A stretch of DNA of 12,544 bases, taken from positions 1 through 12,544 of the forward strand of contig CAYJLO010000084.1 of the NCBI GenBank assembly GCA_964370835.1, in the 5' to 3' direction. The notes under the pieces are model-generated. The model was not told the origin of the DNA, made no database searches, and was given only the letters and a program-made list of their open reading frames with translations. Shown piece after piece: positions 1-7,422 of the stretch. The translations under genes and the position numbers were made by a program. The first letter of the stretch is position 1. Each line of letters begins with the position of its first letter. The stretch is from CAYJAD01 sp964370835 (lineage in GTDB: Bacteria > Desulfobacterota > Desulfovibrionia > Desulfovibrionales > Desulfovibrionaceae).

Positions 1-475
1 GTGGCAAACGATCCATGTCCTTGATACCACCAAGGGTGAGGTTCAATTTGTCAAGTTCGCGTTGTAATTGTAAAATTTCTTTCTTTTGATAACGTTGGAT
101 AGAACCGTCAGCAAACATGGCTTCAAGCTTTTTCAAACGCTCAACGCTTTTTTGAATGGTAGCAAAGTTAGTAAGCGTACCACCCATCCAGCGATAGGTA
201 ACATGGTATTGACCAGCGCGGCCAGCTTCGGTGGCTACAGCTTCTTGAGCTTGACGCTTGGTACCAATGAAAAGAACTTTACCGCCGTTGGATACAACGT
301 CTACTACTTTGTCATAAGCAGTGCGGAAAAGTTTAATGGTTTGTTGCAAGTCGATGATATGTACACCGTTACGTGCGCCAAAGATGTAAGGACGCATTTT
401 AGGGTTCCAACGACGAGTTTGGTGACCGAAGTGCACGCCCGTTTCCAGCATTTGTTTCATGCTTACGTATGCCAT
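1..475 (-). CDS. rpsB: 30S ribosomal protein S2, N-terminal part (cut by window edge)
   Basis: Ribosomal protein S2 is a late-assembling protein of the small ribosomal subunit, needed for S1 binding and initiation. Reading the minus strand from the ATG at 475-473 gives a protein starting MAYVSMKQMLETGVHFGHQ, with the S2 signatures VHFGHQTRRWNPKM, IFGARNGVHIIDL, and later GKVLFIGTKRQAQEA and YRWMGGTLTNF. 158 complete codons are visible. S2 proteins are usually about 230-270 residues, so roughly one third lies beyond position 1. The start is well fixed by a GGAGGAAACC ribosome binding site immediately upstream (477-486 on the complementary strand). The gene is divergent from secA and is probably first in its transcript; tsf usually follows, but this is not visible here. 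Nothing is odd in the visible part. Identity is very secure. Confidence 0.97.
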   Translation of the reverse strand, partial: MAYVSMKQMLETGVHFGHQTRRWNPKMRPYIFGARNGVHIIDLQQTIKLFRTAYDKVVDVVSNGGKVLFIGTKRQAQEAVATEAGRAGQYHVTYRWMGGTLTNFATIQKSVERLKKLEAMFADGSIQRYQKKEILQLQRELDKLNLTLGGIKDMDRLP

Positions 476-508
476 GGTTTCCTCCAAGGGTTTTTTCAAC
501 TTCCACAC

Positions 509-523
509 GAGGCCCTTCGCCTC
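509..523 (-). promoter_or_regulatory. Hairpin in the rpsB 5' leader, near the ribosome binding site
   Basis: On the minus strand GAGGC, loop GAAGG, GCCTC forms a perfect 5-bp stem. It can be lengthened by four consecutive G-U wobble pairs on each side in RNA (GUGU on both flanks). It ends about 25 bases before the rpsB ribosome binding site, so it would sit in the leader RNA of rpsB. S2 is known to autoregulate its own mRNA in several bacterial groups; that this hairpin takes part is inference. Confidence 0.4.
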
Positions 524-555
524 ACACCCTTTTGCATGCATTTCAAATACATACC

Positions 556-576
556 CACTTTACCCCATGTAAAGTG
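556..576 (-). promoter_or_regulatory. Perfect 8-bp inverted repeat upstream of rpsB (leader hairpin or operator)
   Basis: CACTTTAC and GTAAAGTG form a perfect 8-bp inverted repeat separated by 5 bases, about 80-100 bases before the rpsB start. If the rpsB transcript begins further upstream, it is a stable leader hairpin. If transcription starts nearer the gene (TTTACA in the repeat could be a -35 box), it would instead be an operator around the promoter. The sequence alone does not decide this. Confidence 0.45.
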
Positions 577-764
577 CCCAGGGACCCTAAGGCGGCTGCC
601 CGTGTGTGCTTTGTTGTGAACAGGGGTAAGTAGCAAAAGGTGAAAGAAATAGCAAGAATTTTTTGGCCTATTACAAAAAGCTCCTGCTTTAGAAGTAAGC
701 AGTATTTCACTGGTATTAAATGAAATTAAAAATCATAGTCAAAAATAATCCCACTACACCTCTC

Positions 765-792
765 TTTCCATTGCCAAACGAAGCTTTATACT
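765..792 (+). promoter_or_regulatory. Candidate sigma-70 promoter of secA
   Basis: TTTCCA (765-770), a 16-base spacer and TATACT (787-792) give a -35/-10 pair with a good -10 box and a weak -35. It lies about 64 bases before the secA ATG, so the leader would be about 55-60 bases. No secM-like upstream arrest ORF is visible. The assignment is tentative. Confidence 0.4.
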
Positions 793-855
793 ATATGGTC
801 AAACACTTTGGGCGCACAGCCTTACATATAACGTTTATTATCACTTGGAGTATCC

Positions 856-3372
856 ATGTTAGGTTTTCTTTTTAAAAAAATATTTGGCAGTAAAAACGAT
901 CGTTACCTCAAACGTAAAATGGCCACAGTACAAGCCATTAACGCCCTTGAGGCAGAAATAGAAGCACTCACTGATGATGAAATCAGAGACCGCATCAGTC
1001 AGTTCAAAAAAGACGTACAAGAAGAAGGCAAAAGTCTTGATGATATATTAGTACCTGTCTTTGCCTTGGTGCGTGAAGCCTCTCGCCGTGTGCTTGGCAT
1101 GCGTCATTATGATGTACAAATGCTGGGCGGCATCGTTTTGCATAAGGGCAAAATTTCTGAAATGAAAACCGGTGAAGGTAAAACCTTGGTGGCCACCCTT
1201 CCTGTGGTACTCAATGCCCTTTCCGGTAAAGGCGTGCACGTTATTACGGTGAACGATTACCTTGCCAGCCGCGACGCCGCATGGATGAGTAAATTATACA
1301 GCTTCTTGGGTTTGACCACCGGCGTCATTGTGCATGGTCTTAATGATGAAGAGCGTAAAGCCGCCTATGCCGCTGACATTACTTATGGCACCAATAATGA
1401 ATTTGGCTTCGACTATTTGCGTGACAATATGAAGTTTTATGTGGAGCATTTGGTTCAGCGCAAACATAATTATGCCATTGTGGACGAAGTGGACTCCATC
1501 CTCATCGACGAAGCCCGTACACCGCTTATTATCTCCGGCGCTTCCGAAGACTCTGTGGGCCAATACCACACCATGGATGAAGTGGTGCGCAAATTGGTGC
1601 AGGATGAGCACTACACCATTGATGAAAAAGCCCGCTCTGCCATGCTCACCGATGCCGGTGTGGCCCGTTGCGAAGAACTACTCAATGTGGAAAACCTCTT
1701 TGATCCTTCGCATATCACCTATCAGCATCACATTTTGCAAGCTTTGAAGGCACACTCTGTCTTCCGTCGCGACATTGAATATATCGTGCAAGACGATCAA
1801 GTGGTCATCGTTGACGAATTCACAGGTCGCCTCATGCCTGGTCGTCGTTTCTCCGACGGCTTACACCAAGCTTTAGAAGCCAAGGAAAAAGTAAAAATCG
1901 CCGCAGAAAACCAAACGCTGGCTTCCATTACTTTCCAAAATTACTTCCGTCTCTATGACAAGCTCAGCGGCATGACAGGTACTGCCGACACCGAAGCCGT
2001 CGAATTTCACGAAATTTATGGCCTAGAAGTAGTGAGCATTCCCCCCAATATGCCCATGGTGCGTAAAGATTATTCCGACCTTATCTACCGCACTCGTCAA
2101 GAAAAATTCACTGCCATTGTGAACTCCATCGAAGAGCTACACAAAGCAGGGCAGCCTGTGCTGGTGGGTACCATTTCCATTGAAAACTCCGAACTCATTG
2201 GTCAAATGCTGAAAAAGCGCAATGTACCGCATAGTGTGCTCAACGCCAAGCATCATGAAAAAGAAGCAGAGATTGTGGCCCAAGCCGGTCAAGCCGGTAA
2301 GGTTACCATTGCCACCAACATGGCCGGTCGCGGTACAGACATTGTACTGGGTGAAGGCGTTAAAGAGCTTGGCGGTCTGCATATCCTTGGGACTGAGCGT
2401 CACGAAAGCCGTCGTATCGACAATCAGCTACGCGGCCGCGCCGGTCGTCAAGGCGATCCCGGTTCTTCTCGCTTCTATTTATCATTAGAAGATGATCTCA
2501 TGCGCCTCTTTGGTTCCGAGCGCATTTCTGGCATCATGCAAAAGCTAGGTCTTGAAGAAGGCGAATCCATCGAAAACGCCATGGTGACGCGTGCCGTGGA
2601 AGGCGCTCAAAAACGCGTGGAAGGTCATCACTTTGAAATTCGTAAAACCTTACTGGACTACGACAATGTCATGAGTCAACAACGCGAAGTTATCTATAAT
2701 TTGCGTCGTGAACTCATTGAATCCAAAGACTTGCGCCCTGTCATTGACGAGTTTTGCGATGACGTATTGGACGATACCTACGCAGCCATGATGCAAGCCT
2801 CATCTAAACATCCTTTAACGGACGAAGATACCGATTACATTCGCACCCGCTTACGCGAAGTTTTCACCTTTGACCGTGTACTGGCCGAAGATGCTCCCCT
2901 GCCCACAAGGGAAGAAGCCAAAACACTGGTGGATGGCATTTTACAACAGTTGCATGATGATGCTCCTGAGCTTTATAAGGATGTCATTCGCTACTTCCTC
3001 ATGGAAGAGTTGGACCGTTGCTGGAAAGAGCACTTGCGCAATATGGACGCCCTGCGCGATGGCATTGGCCTACGCGGCTATGGACAAAAAGATCCCAAAC
3101 TCGAATACAAAAAGGAAGGCTTTGAACTCTTCCAGTCCATGATCTACCGTATTAAGGAAAATGTATTCAAGGCCCTCACGCGCGTACGCATCCAAAGAGA
3201 AGAAGCAGAAGAGCTGCAACATAAAGAAGAAGTCCCCGTGAATTATTCCAGCCCCAATGAATCCGGAGCAGCACAACTGGAGCAAGCCAAAACCGACAAA
3301 GTAGGACGTAATGACTCTTGCCCATGCGGTAGCGGGCGCAAGTACAAAAAGTGCTGCGGCATACAAGAATAA
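856..3372 (+). CDS. secA: Protein translocase ATPase SecA
   Basis: SecA is the cytosolic and membrane-bound motor that uses ATP to push preproteins through the SecYEG channel. The 838-residue product has the usual length. It shows in order: Walker A MKTGEGKT (GEGKT at 106-110), the DEAD-type box DEVD (210-213) followed by SILIDEARTPLIISG, the preprotein cross-linking region, helicase-like motifs ATNMAGRGTDI (about 487-497) and QLRGRAGRQGDPGSSRFY (about 530-545), the helical wing and scaffold domains, and a C-terminal SEC-C zinc motif with C822, C824, C833 and C834 in CPCGSGRKYKKCC. That tail normally binds zinc and SecB or ribosomes. The ATG at 856 is preceded by TTGGAG with a short spacer. 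The gene seems monocistronic: divergent from rpsB, with its own strong terminator 22 bases after the stop codon. It would serve export of the signal-peptide protein downstream. Identification is essentially certain. Confidence 0.99.
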   Translation: MLGFLFKKIFGSKNDRYLKRKMATVQAINALEAEIEALTDDEIRDRISQFKKDVQEEGKSLDDILVPVFALVREASRRVLGMRHYDVQMLGGIVLHKGKISEMKTGEGKTLVATLPVVLNALSGKGVHVITVNDYLASRDAAWMSKLYSFLGLTTGVIVHGLNDEERKAAYAADITYGTNNEFGFDYLRDNMKFYVEHLVQRKHNYAIVDEVDSILIDEARTPLIISGASEDSVGQYHTMDEVVRKLVQDEHYTIDEKARSAMLTDAGVARCEELLNVENLFDPSHITYQHHILQALKAHSVFRRDIEYIVQDDQVVIVDEFTGRLMPGRRFSDGLHQALEAKEKVKIAAENQTLASITFQNYFRLYDKLSGMTGTADTEAVEFHEIYGLEVVSIPPNMPMVRKDYSDLIYRTRQEKFTAIVNSIEELHKAGQPVLVGTISIENSELIGQMLKKRNVPHSVLNAKHHEKEAEIVAQAGQAGKVTIATNMAGRGTDIVLGEGVKELGGLHILGTERHESRRIDNQLRGRAGRQGDPGSSRFYLSLEDDLMRLFGSERISGIMQKLGLEEGESIENAMVTRAVEGAQKRVEGHHFEIRKTLLDYDNVMSQQREVIYNLRRELIESKDLRPVIDEFCDDVLDDTYAAMMQASSKHPLTDEDTDYIRTRLREVFTFDRVLAEDAPLPTREEAKTLVDGILQQLHDDAPELYKDVIRYFLMEELDRCWKEHLRNMDALRDGIGLRGYGQKDPKLEYKKEGFELFQSMIYRIKENVFKALTRVRIQREEAEELQHKEEVPVNYSSPNESGAAQLEQAKTDKVGRNDSCPCGSGRKYKKCCGIQE

Positions 3373-3393
3373 TCATAACAAGTGTATACTCTC

Positions 3394-3442
3394 AACAGCG
3401 GGGATGAAAGTGCGTACAGACTTTCATCCCCGCTGTTTTTTT
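3394..3442 (+). terminator. Strong intrinsic terminator after secA
   Basis: AACAGCGGGGATGAAAGT (3394-3411) pairs perfectly with its reverse complement at 3420-3437, across an 8-base loop. A run of seven T follows (3436-3442). This is an 18-bp perfect stem with a U tract, a textbook factor-independent terminator. It separates secA from the sigma-54-controlled gene downstream. The opposite strand has no T run beside the stem, so it is probably one-directional. Confidence 0.95.
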
Positions 3443-3637
3443 GTCGGAATTCCTTACTATCTTTTTTACATATTCCACTACCGCTGGTATGCAGAAAAAT
3501 ATGTGAATCTCAACAAACAATATTATATTTTATTATGTAAAATCAACATAATAAAGCAATTACTTTATTTCATACGCGCCGAAACATGATTTTTTGCACG
3601 CCGCGAAAATGTATTTTTATAAACTTTTTTCCCATGA

Positions 3638-3648
3638 GAGTGTCACTC
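3638..3648. promoter_or_regulatory. Distal candidate activator site (GAGTG-T-CACTC)
   Basis: GAGTGTCACTC is a perfect odd-centred palindrome with its centre at 3643. That is about 134 bp before the predicted sigma-54 start site, within the usual range for enhancer-binding protein sites. No sequence feature names the protein that would bind. It could be chance, since the arms are only 5 bp. Confidence 0.3.
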
Positions 3649-3660
3649 ATATAAGCATCT

Positions 3661-3698
3661 TGTAAGTTTTCCCGACAGACTTGTCGGTTTTTCTTACA
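3661..3698. promoter_or_regulatory. Nested dyad upstream of the sigma-54 promoter, candidate activator site
   Basis: An inner perfect palindrome, CCGACA-GACT-TGTCGG (3672-3687), is framed by a second inverted repeat, TGTAAG (3661-3666) and CTTACA (3693-3698), with 5 bases between inner and outer arms on each side. Its centre lies about 97 bp upstream of the predicted transcription start, a common place for a sigma-54 activator site. The five T after the inner stem also make it resemble a small intrinsic terminator for any transcript arriving from upstream. Because it precedes the promoter, it cannot attenuate the PEP-CTERM mRNA started at 3777. Confidence 0.45.
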
Positions 3699-3750
3699 CG
3701 CTTTTTTATGCCGTTTTCATCAAAAAGTGTAAATTCAACATGTTACAGTT

Positions 3751-3766
3751 TGGCACGGCAATTGCT
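3751..3766 (+). promoter_or_regulatory. Consensus sigma-54 (RpoN) promoter of the PEP-CTERM gene
   Basis: TGGCACGGCAATTGCT matches the -24/-12 consensus TGGCACG-N4-TTGCW at every specified base. GG is at 3752-3753 and GC at 3764-3765, the required 10 bases apart. Transcription should begin near 3777, giving a 29-base leader with GGAGG at 3796-3800. Promoters of this class are silent until an AAA+ enhancer-binding activator remodels the polymerase, so the gene downstream should be conditionally expressed. No such activator is encoded in the window. Confidence 0.9.
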
Positions 3767-3805
3767 ATAGGGTAAGTGTTCTAAAAATGACTATTGGAGG
3801 TTATT

Positions 3806-4621
3806 ATGAAAAAGATTTTAGGCGCATTGGTATGTATGTTGACGTTAGTTGGTGGTGCCATGGAAGCAAAAGCTAGCTACATCACTGATTGGACTTACTC
3901 CTTAGACTCTGTAACTTTTAACGGTGCTGCTACGCTTAACAAAACTGGCGACCTGTACGATCACGAATTTAGCCAAAGCTTCGTGAGTGGCTCTGGTGGT
4001 ATTGTGTCACTTAGCGGCAAAGAAGAAGGCGGCGGTGCTGTTATTCCGACAAATGAAGCTTTCCTTAACATGACCACTGAATTGACAACCAACCCGTCTA
4101 GTGAGCCTGTTCGCATTGAAGACTTCATGACTGTTGTATTTAACTACAGTGCTACTGCTACCGACCCTGACACTGGCGAGCTCCTCACCATAAGTGCTCG
4201 TTACACTGTCCCCTTTCAGTACTACTATGACGGTACCTCTGAATACATCTTCTATCAATCTTCCCCTATTAGTGACGCTACAATCCAAGATTCTGAAACC
4301 AATGACGGTGACTACGTTTACTCTTTAGGAAAAGTACACCTTTTTGTAGATGGTAACCCCATCAACGCCGTTTCTGGCGCTGGTACCGACCAGTACATTG
4401 GTTGGACCATCAACGATGATACCCGCACATCCTATCTTGATGCAAACGGTATCCTTCAAACCAAAGCAGTAGAAGGCGCCTTTAACATTCAAGGTAACTT
4501 CCACATCAACTACAGCAAAGTGGATCAGGATCCTGCTCCTACACCAGAACCTGCTACCATGCTCCTTACTGGTCTTGGTCTTGCTGGTTTAGGTTGGGCT
4601 AAGCGTCGTCGCGGTCAATAA
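3806..4621 (+). CDS. Secreted PEP-CTERM sorting domain protein
   Basis: The 271-residue product has a Sec signal peptide (MKKILGALV..., hydrophobic core about 4-17, likely cleavage after AKA at residue 23) and a C-terminal PEP-CTERM sorting signal. The latter comprises PEP at 247-249, a hydrophobic segment at about 252-265 and the basic tail KRRR at 266-269. Such proteins are exported by Sec, then recognised and processed by an exosortase, and often end up in extracellular polysaccharide or biofilm matrix. The mature part (about 24-245) is rich in Thr, Ser, Tyr, Gly and Asp, has no cysteine and no catalytic motif I recognise. It looks like a beta-rich structural or adhesive protein, which is inference. 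ATG 3806 is chosen over an upstream in-frame TTG (3794) because GGAGG sits 5 bases before it. The gene stands alone between a sigma-54 promoter and a terminator. No exosortase gene is nearby. The function of the mature domain is unknown. Confidence 0.9.
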   Translation: MKKILGALVCMLTLVGGAMEAKASYITDWTYSLDSVTFNGAATLNKTGDLYDHEFSQSFVSGSGGIVSLSGKEEGGGAVIPTNEAFLNMTTELTTNPSSEPVRIEDFMTVVFNYSATATDPDTGELLTISARYTVPFQYYYDGTSEYIFYQSSPISDATIQDSETNDGDYVYSLGKVHLFVDGNPINAVSGAGTDQYIGWTINDDTRTSYLDANGILQTKAVEGAFNIQGNFHINYSKVDQDPAPTPEPATMLLTGLGLAGLGWAKRRRGQ

Positions 4622-4642
4622 TACCTAATTAGCTGATTCTTT

Positions 4643-4675
4643 AGCCACCTGCCTTATGGGTAGGTGGCTTTTTTT
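4643..4675 (+). terminator. Intrinsic terminator after the PEP-CTERM gene
   Basis: AGCCACCTGCC (4643-4653) pairs with GGTAGGTGGCT (4659-4669) over an 11-bp stem with one G-U pair and a 5-base loop, followed by seven T (4669-4675). It lies 22 bases after the stop codon and isolates the gene from the histidine kinase. Confidence 0.92.
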
Positions 4676-4832
4676 ATGGTCGCGAATCTAACTTGGCGAA
4701 CATACCAATATATTTTAAAATAGAGCTTTACTTACAAAATAATTTGGCATAAGTTCAATTACGTTTTGGGTTTTATCACGCTTATATTTTGAGCTTACCA
4801 TCTCACTGCCAGCTTAGCCACGAGGCCTTTCC

Positions 4833-7337
4833 ATGTCAGAAAAAAATACACCATCCCCCCAAACATTCAGTCAAAACTCAGTGGTTGACGTGCAAAAAAT
4901 GCTAGCTGATTCTCGCGTGGGGCATTGGTATATTCTTATAAATAAAGAAACACAGTGTACTGAACTCTTTATGGATGAAAACCTCAGAGTTCACTTTGCC
5001 ATCAAAAAAGAACTCTCGCCCCAAGAGGCCTATCATCATTGGTTCAATCGCGTCATCGAGCAAGAACATCCTTTCATTGTAAAGGCAATGGCTGTGGCAC
5101 TGGCCAATCCTTCCATACAATACGAAATTGAATATTCTTGGGATCATCCGGACCTTGGCATCATTCCTGTACACGTATTGGCTCAAAGTTGTGCGGCAAA
5201 AAAAGAAACCCATGTGGCCCTTGGCGGTTCACTCACTTTACTTTCTAATATACAGCGCATGGATAGTGCCCTACGCCAGTCTTCTGTTAATATAGAAACC
5301 ATGTTCACGGCCAGCCCCATTGCTGTGGGCATTTGGCGACTTACTTTTTCCCACGATCACCAAGGTAGCACCGGAGAAGGCCTAGCTAGAAGTAATAATA
5401 GCGATTACAATCTCGTGCTAGAAGATTGCAATCCCAAGTTGTTAGAGTTTTATGGTGTGGACAATAAAGAAACCATCACGAGTTCTTTTCATGACCTTTC
5501 TCCGGAAAGACAGCCCAATGGTGAGCTGAGCGGCAAATTAGCTCGAGAGGCCATGCTCCATGCCTATGAGCACGGTTCAAATAGCATTGAGTGGTTGCAT
5601 TGTAATGCGCAAGGCGAAGAAAAACCTTGCGAAATAACCATGATTCGCACACATGTGGGCGGGAAGGATGCTTTCATAAGCTACATTCGAGACTTAAGCG
5701 TTGAAAAACAAATCATAAAAAAACTCGCTGAACGTCAAGAAGAATTGCAAATTGCCCTGCAAGAAGCCGAAGACGCTCGCCATAGTAAAAATCTTTTCTT
5801 TGCCAATATTAGTCACGAAATACGCACTCCCATGAATGCCATCATGGGCATGAGCCATCTATGCCTACAGCACACGCAAGACAAAACCATTCGTCATTAT
5901 TTAGAAAATATCCATAAAGCTGGCGATAGCCTTTTACATATTATCAATGATGTACTGGACATCTCTAAAATTGAAGCAGGAAAGCTTGAGCTAGAAAATA
6001 CGCCATTCAAACTTTCTGACCTTTTAGAAAATCTTTCCACCATGGCATGCAGCCTTGCGGGCGGCAAACCCATAGAAATTCTTTTCAATATAGATCCTAC
6101 CCTACCCACACAGTTCATGGGTGATGGCATGCGCCTTGGTCAAGTATTTACCAATCTCTTTAGCAATGCCATTAAGTTTACCAAAGAAGGGTACATCTTA
6201 CTGCATATTTATAAAAAAGCGCAAAAAGGCAATATCTATACCCTTGGCATAGAAGTAACCGATACAGGCATTGGCATGAGCAAAGATCGCCTTGCCGCCA
6301 TTTTCCGCCCTTTTGAGCAAGCTGAATATAATATTACGCGTCGCTTTGGTGGCACAGGCCTTGGCCTTACCATCAGCAAAAATATTGTGGAACACATGGG
6401 CGGCGAAATATCCGTACACAGCCAAGAACATGTGGGTACCACCTTTTCTTTCCATGTAAACATGTTGGCCCACCAAGAAAATCTGTGGATAAACACAGAT
6501 ATTGCGGAAAAAGAAAAAATTCTTATCATCGACGATATGCCCATGTCAGGCTTTGTGCTTATGGAAATGCTAGAACAATGCGGTTTTCATGTGGACGCGG
6601 TGCAAAACGTGCAGGATGGTTGCACACTTTTACATCAAGCAGAGCAAGAAAATAGCCCTTATACCATTGCCATCATTGATTGGAAAATGCCGGACATGAC
6701 AGGTTGTGAAGCAGGGAAAAAAATTAATACTGAAGCCCTGCAACACCCCCCCGTCCTCTTACTCACTTCAGCCTACGAAGCTGAAATTCTCACCGACACA
6801 TGGAAAGGTATTTTCGCAAACTTCATACCCAAACCTGTGCTTCCCACACAGTTGTGGGCCATGATTATGAACACCTTACAGGTACCAGTTTCAAAGCATG
6901 CGCAAAGTATGCATACAGAAGATCTTTCTCAATACGAACAGCTGGCTGGACATTCCATATTATTGGCAGAAGATAATGAAATAAACCAAGAAATAGCCAT
7001 GGCTCTTCTAGATAATTTAAAACTCCGAGTGACATTGGCACATAATGGTCAACAAGCATTGGATTTTTGTAAAACACAGCATTTTGACGCCATTTTAATG
7101 GATATTCAAATGCCCATCATGGATGGCCTCACCGCCACCACGCACATTCGTGCTTTGCCAAACTTTTCTAAAGAAAGTACACCCATCATTGCCATGACTG
7201 CCCACGCCATGCAAATACATAAAGAACAAAGCCTTAATGCCGGCATGAATGATCATCTCACAAAACCCATTGCCCCCAATGAGTTGCGAAAAATGCTCTA
7301 CCATTGGCTTTGTGAACAAAAAGCAATACCAAAATAA
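4833..7337 (+). CDS. Soluble hybrid sensor histidine kinase with two PAS-like and two receiver domains
   Basis: The 834-residue protein is a hybrid two-component kinase. Visible order: a PAS-like N-terminal domain (about 25-145, with PAS_3-like features such as SRVGHWYILI and YEIEYSWDHPDLG), a second PAS domain (about 150-290, NLVLEDCNPKLLEFYGV), a short coiled coil (about 292-315), HisKA with phospho-acceptor H328 in ISHEIRTPMNAIMG, HATPase_c with N-box N445, DTGIGM (477-482) and GGTGLGL (506-512), receiver 1 (DD at 567-568, acceptor D616, TS and KP motifs) and receiver 2 (ED at 713-714, acceptor D757, TA and KP motifs). All key residues are intact. No transmembrane segment is seen, so it should sense a cytoplasmic signal. 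There is no Hpt domain; phosphate must pass to a separate Hpt protein or act through conformational change. ATG 4833 follows GAGG with a 7-base spacer. Its promoter is not evident. The signal is unknown, and no dedicated response regulator lies beside it. Confidence 0.96.
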   Translation: MSEKNTPSPQTFSQNSVVDVQKMLADSRVGHWYILINKETQCTELFMDENLRVHFAIKKELSPQEAYHHWFNRVIEQEHPFIVKAMAVALANPSIQYEIEYSWDHPDLGIIPVHVLAQSCAAKKETHVALGGSLTLLSNIQRMDSALRQSSVNIETMFTASPIAVGIWRLTFSHDHQGSTGEGLARSNNSDYNLVLEDCNPKLLEFYGVDNKETITSSFHDLSPERQPNGELSGKLAREAMLHAYEHGSNSIEWLHCNAQGEEKPCEITMIRTHVGGKDAFISYIRDLSVEKQIIKKLAERQEELQIALQEAEDARHSKNLFFANISHEIRTPMNAIMGMSHLCLQHTQDKTIRHYLENIHKAGDSLLHIINDVLDISKIEAGKLELENTPFKLSDLLENLSTMACSLAGGKPIEILFNIDPTLPTQFMGDGMRLGQVFTNLFSNAIKFTKEGYILLHIYKKAQKGNIYTLGIEVTDTGIGMSKDRLAAIFRPFEQAEYNITRRFGGTGLGLTISKNIVEHMGGEISVHSQEHVGTTFSFHVNMLAHQENLWINTDIAEKEKILIIDDMPMSGFVLMEMLEQCGFHVDAVQNVQDGCTLLHQAEQENSPYTIAIIDWKMPDMTGCEAGKKINTEALQHPPVLLLTSAYEAEILTDTWKGIFANFIPKPVLPTQLWAMIMNTLQVPVSKHAQSMHTEDLSQYEQLAGHSILLAEDNEINQEIAMALLDNLKLRVTLAHNGQQALDFCKTQHFDAILMDIQMPIMDGLTATTHIRALPNFSKESTPIIAMTAHAMQIHKEQSLNAGMNDHLTKPIAPNELRKMLYHWLCEQKAIPK

Positions 7338-7422
7338 ATTTCTGCTACGTCGCTTTGCTTCCCAACTTCACCATGGAAAGCATCAAATTATGAAGCGCCT
7401 CTAGCATATACACATAAAAGAC

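Larger units (their letters stand above)
476..855. other. Divergent control region between rpsB and secA
   Basis: This 380-bp stretch carries no convincing gene. The rpsB-proximal half (about 476-620) is richer in G and C and holds the two hairpin repeats described separately. The middle and secA-proximal part is AT-rich. A third dyad, CTGCTT (684-689) and AAGCAG (697-702) with a 7-base gap, lies near the centre and has no assigned role. No tRNA, terminator with a T run, or repeat array is visible. The rpsB promoter could not be placed; TTGCTA, 17 bases, TACTTA reading leftward near 600-650 is a poor candidate. Confidence 0.6.
3443..3805. other. AT-rich control region of the PEP-CTERM gene
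   Basis: No credible coding sequence lies in this 363-bp region. Its first 200 bases are AT-rich with many A and T runs and show no clear motif. Such DNA could be bent or bind an architectural protein such as IHF, but I did not find a convincing IHF consensus. The last 170 bases hold two dyads (3638-3648 and 3661-3698), a consensus sigma-54 promoter (3751-3766) and a strong ribosome binding site (GGAGG, 3796-3800). This layout is typical of sigma-54 control regions. Confidence 0.7.

Noticed and set aside
86..619. A 177-codon plus-strand open frame at the left edge
   Set aside because: It lies opposite rpsB, whose S2 motifs are clear on the minus strand, and then runs through the rpsB leader. 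It has no ribosome binding site or known motif.
3311..3589. A 92-codon plus-strand open frame spanning the end of secA
   Set aside because: It overlaps the SecA zinc motif in another frame, runs through the secA terminator and continues into AT-rich non-coding DNA.
3672..3692. Hairpin CCGACA-GACT-TGTCGG followed by TTTTT as an intrinsic terminator
   Set aside because: Only a 6-bp stem; secA already ends at a much stronger terminator 230 bases upstream, and no gene lies between. An operator role is more likely, though a backup terminator cannot be excluded.
3794..3805. An in-frame TTG start 4 codons upstream of the PEP-CTERM ATG
   Set aside because: It overlaps the GGAGG ribosome binding site itself and would spoil the signal peptide start. 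ATG 3806 has ideal spacing.
4745..4760. Sigma-54-like TGGCAT before the histidine kinase
   Set aside because: The required GC at the -12 position is missing at the right distance (TT there), so it is not a valid -24/-12 promoter.
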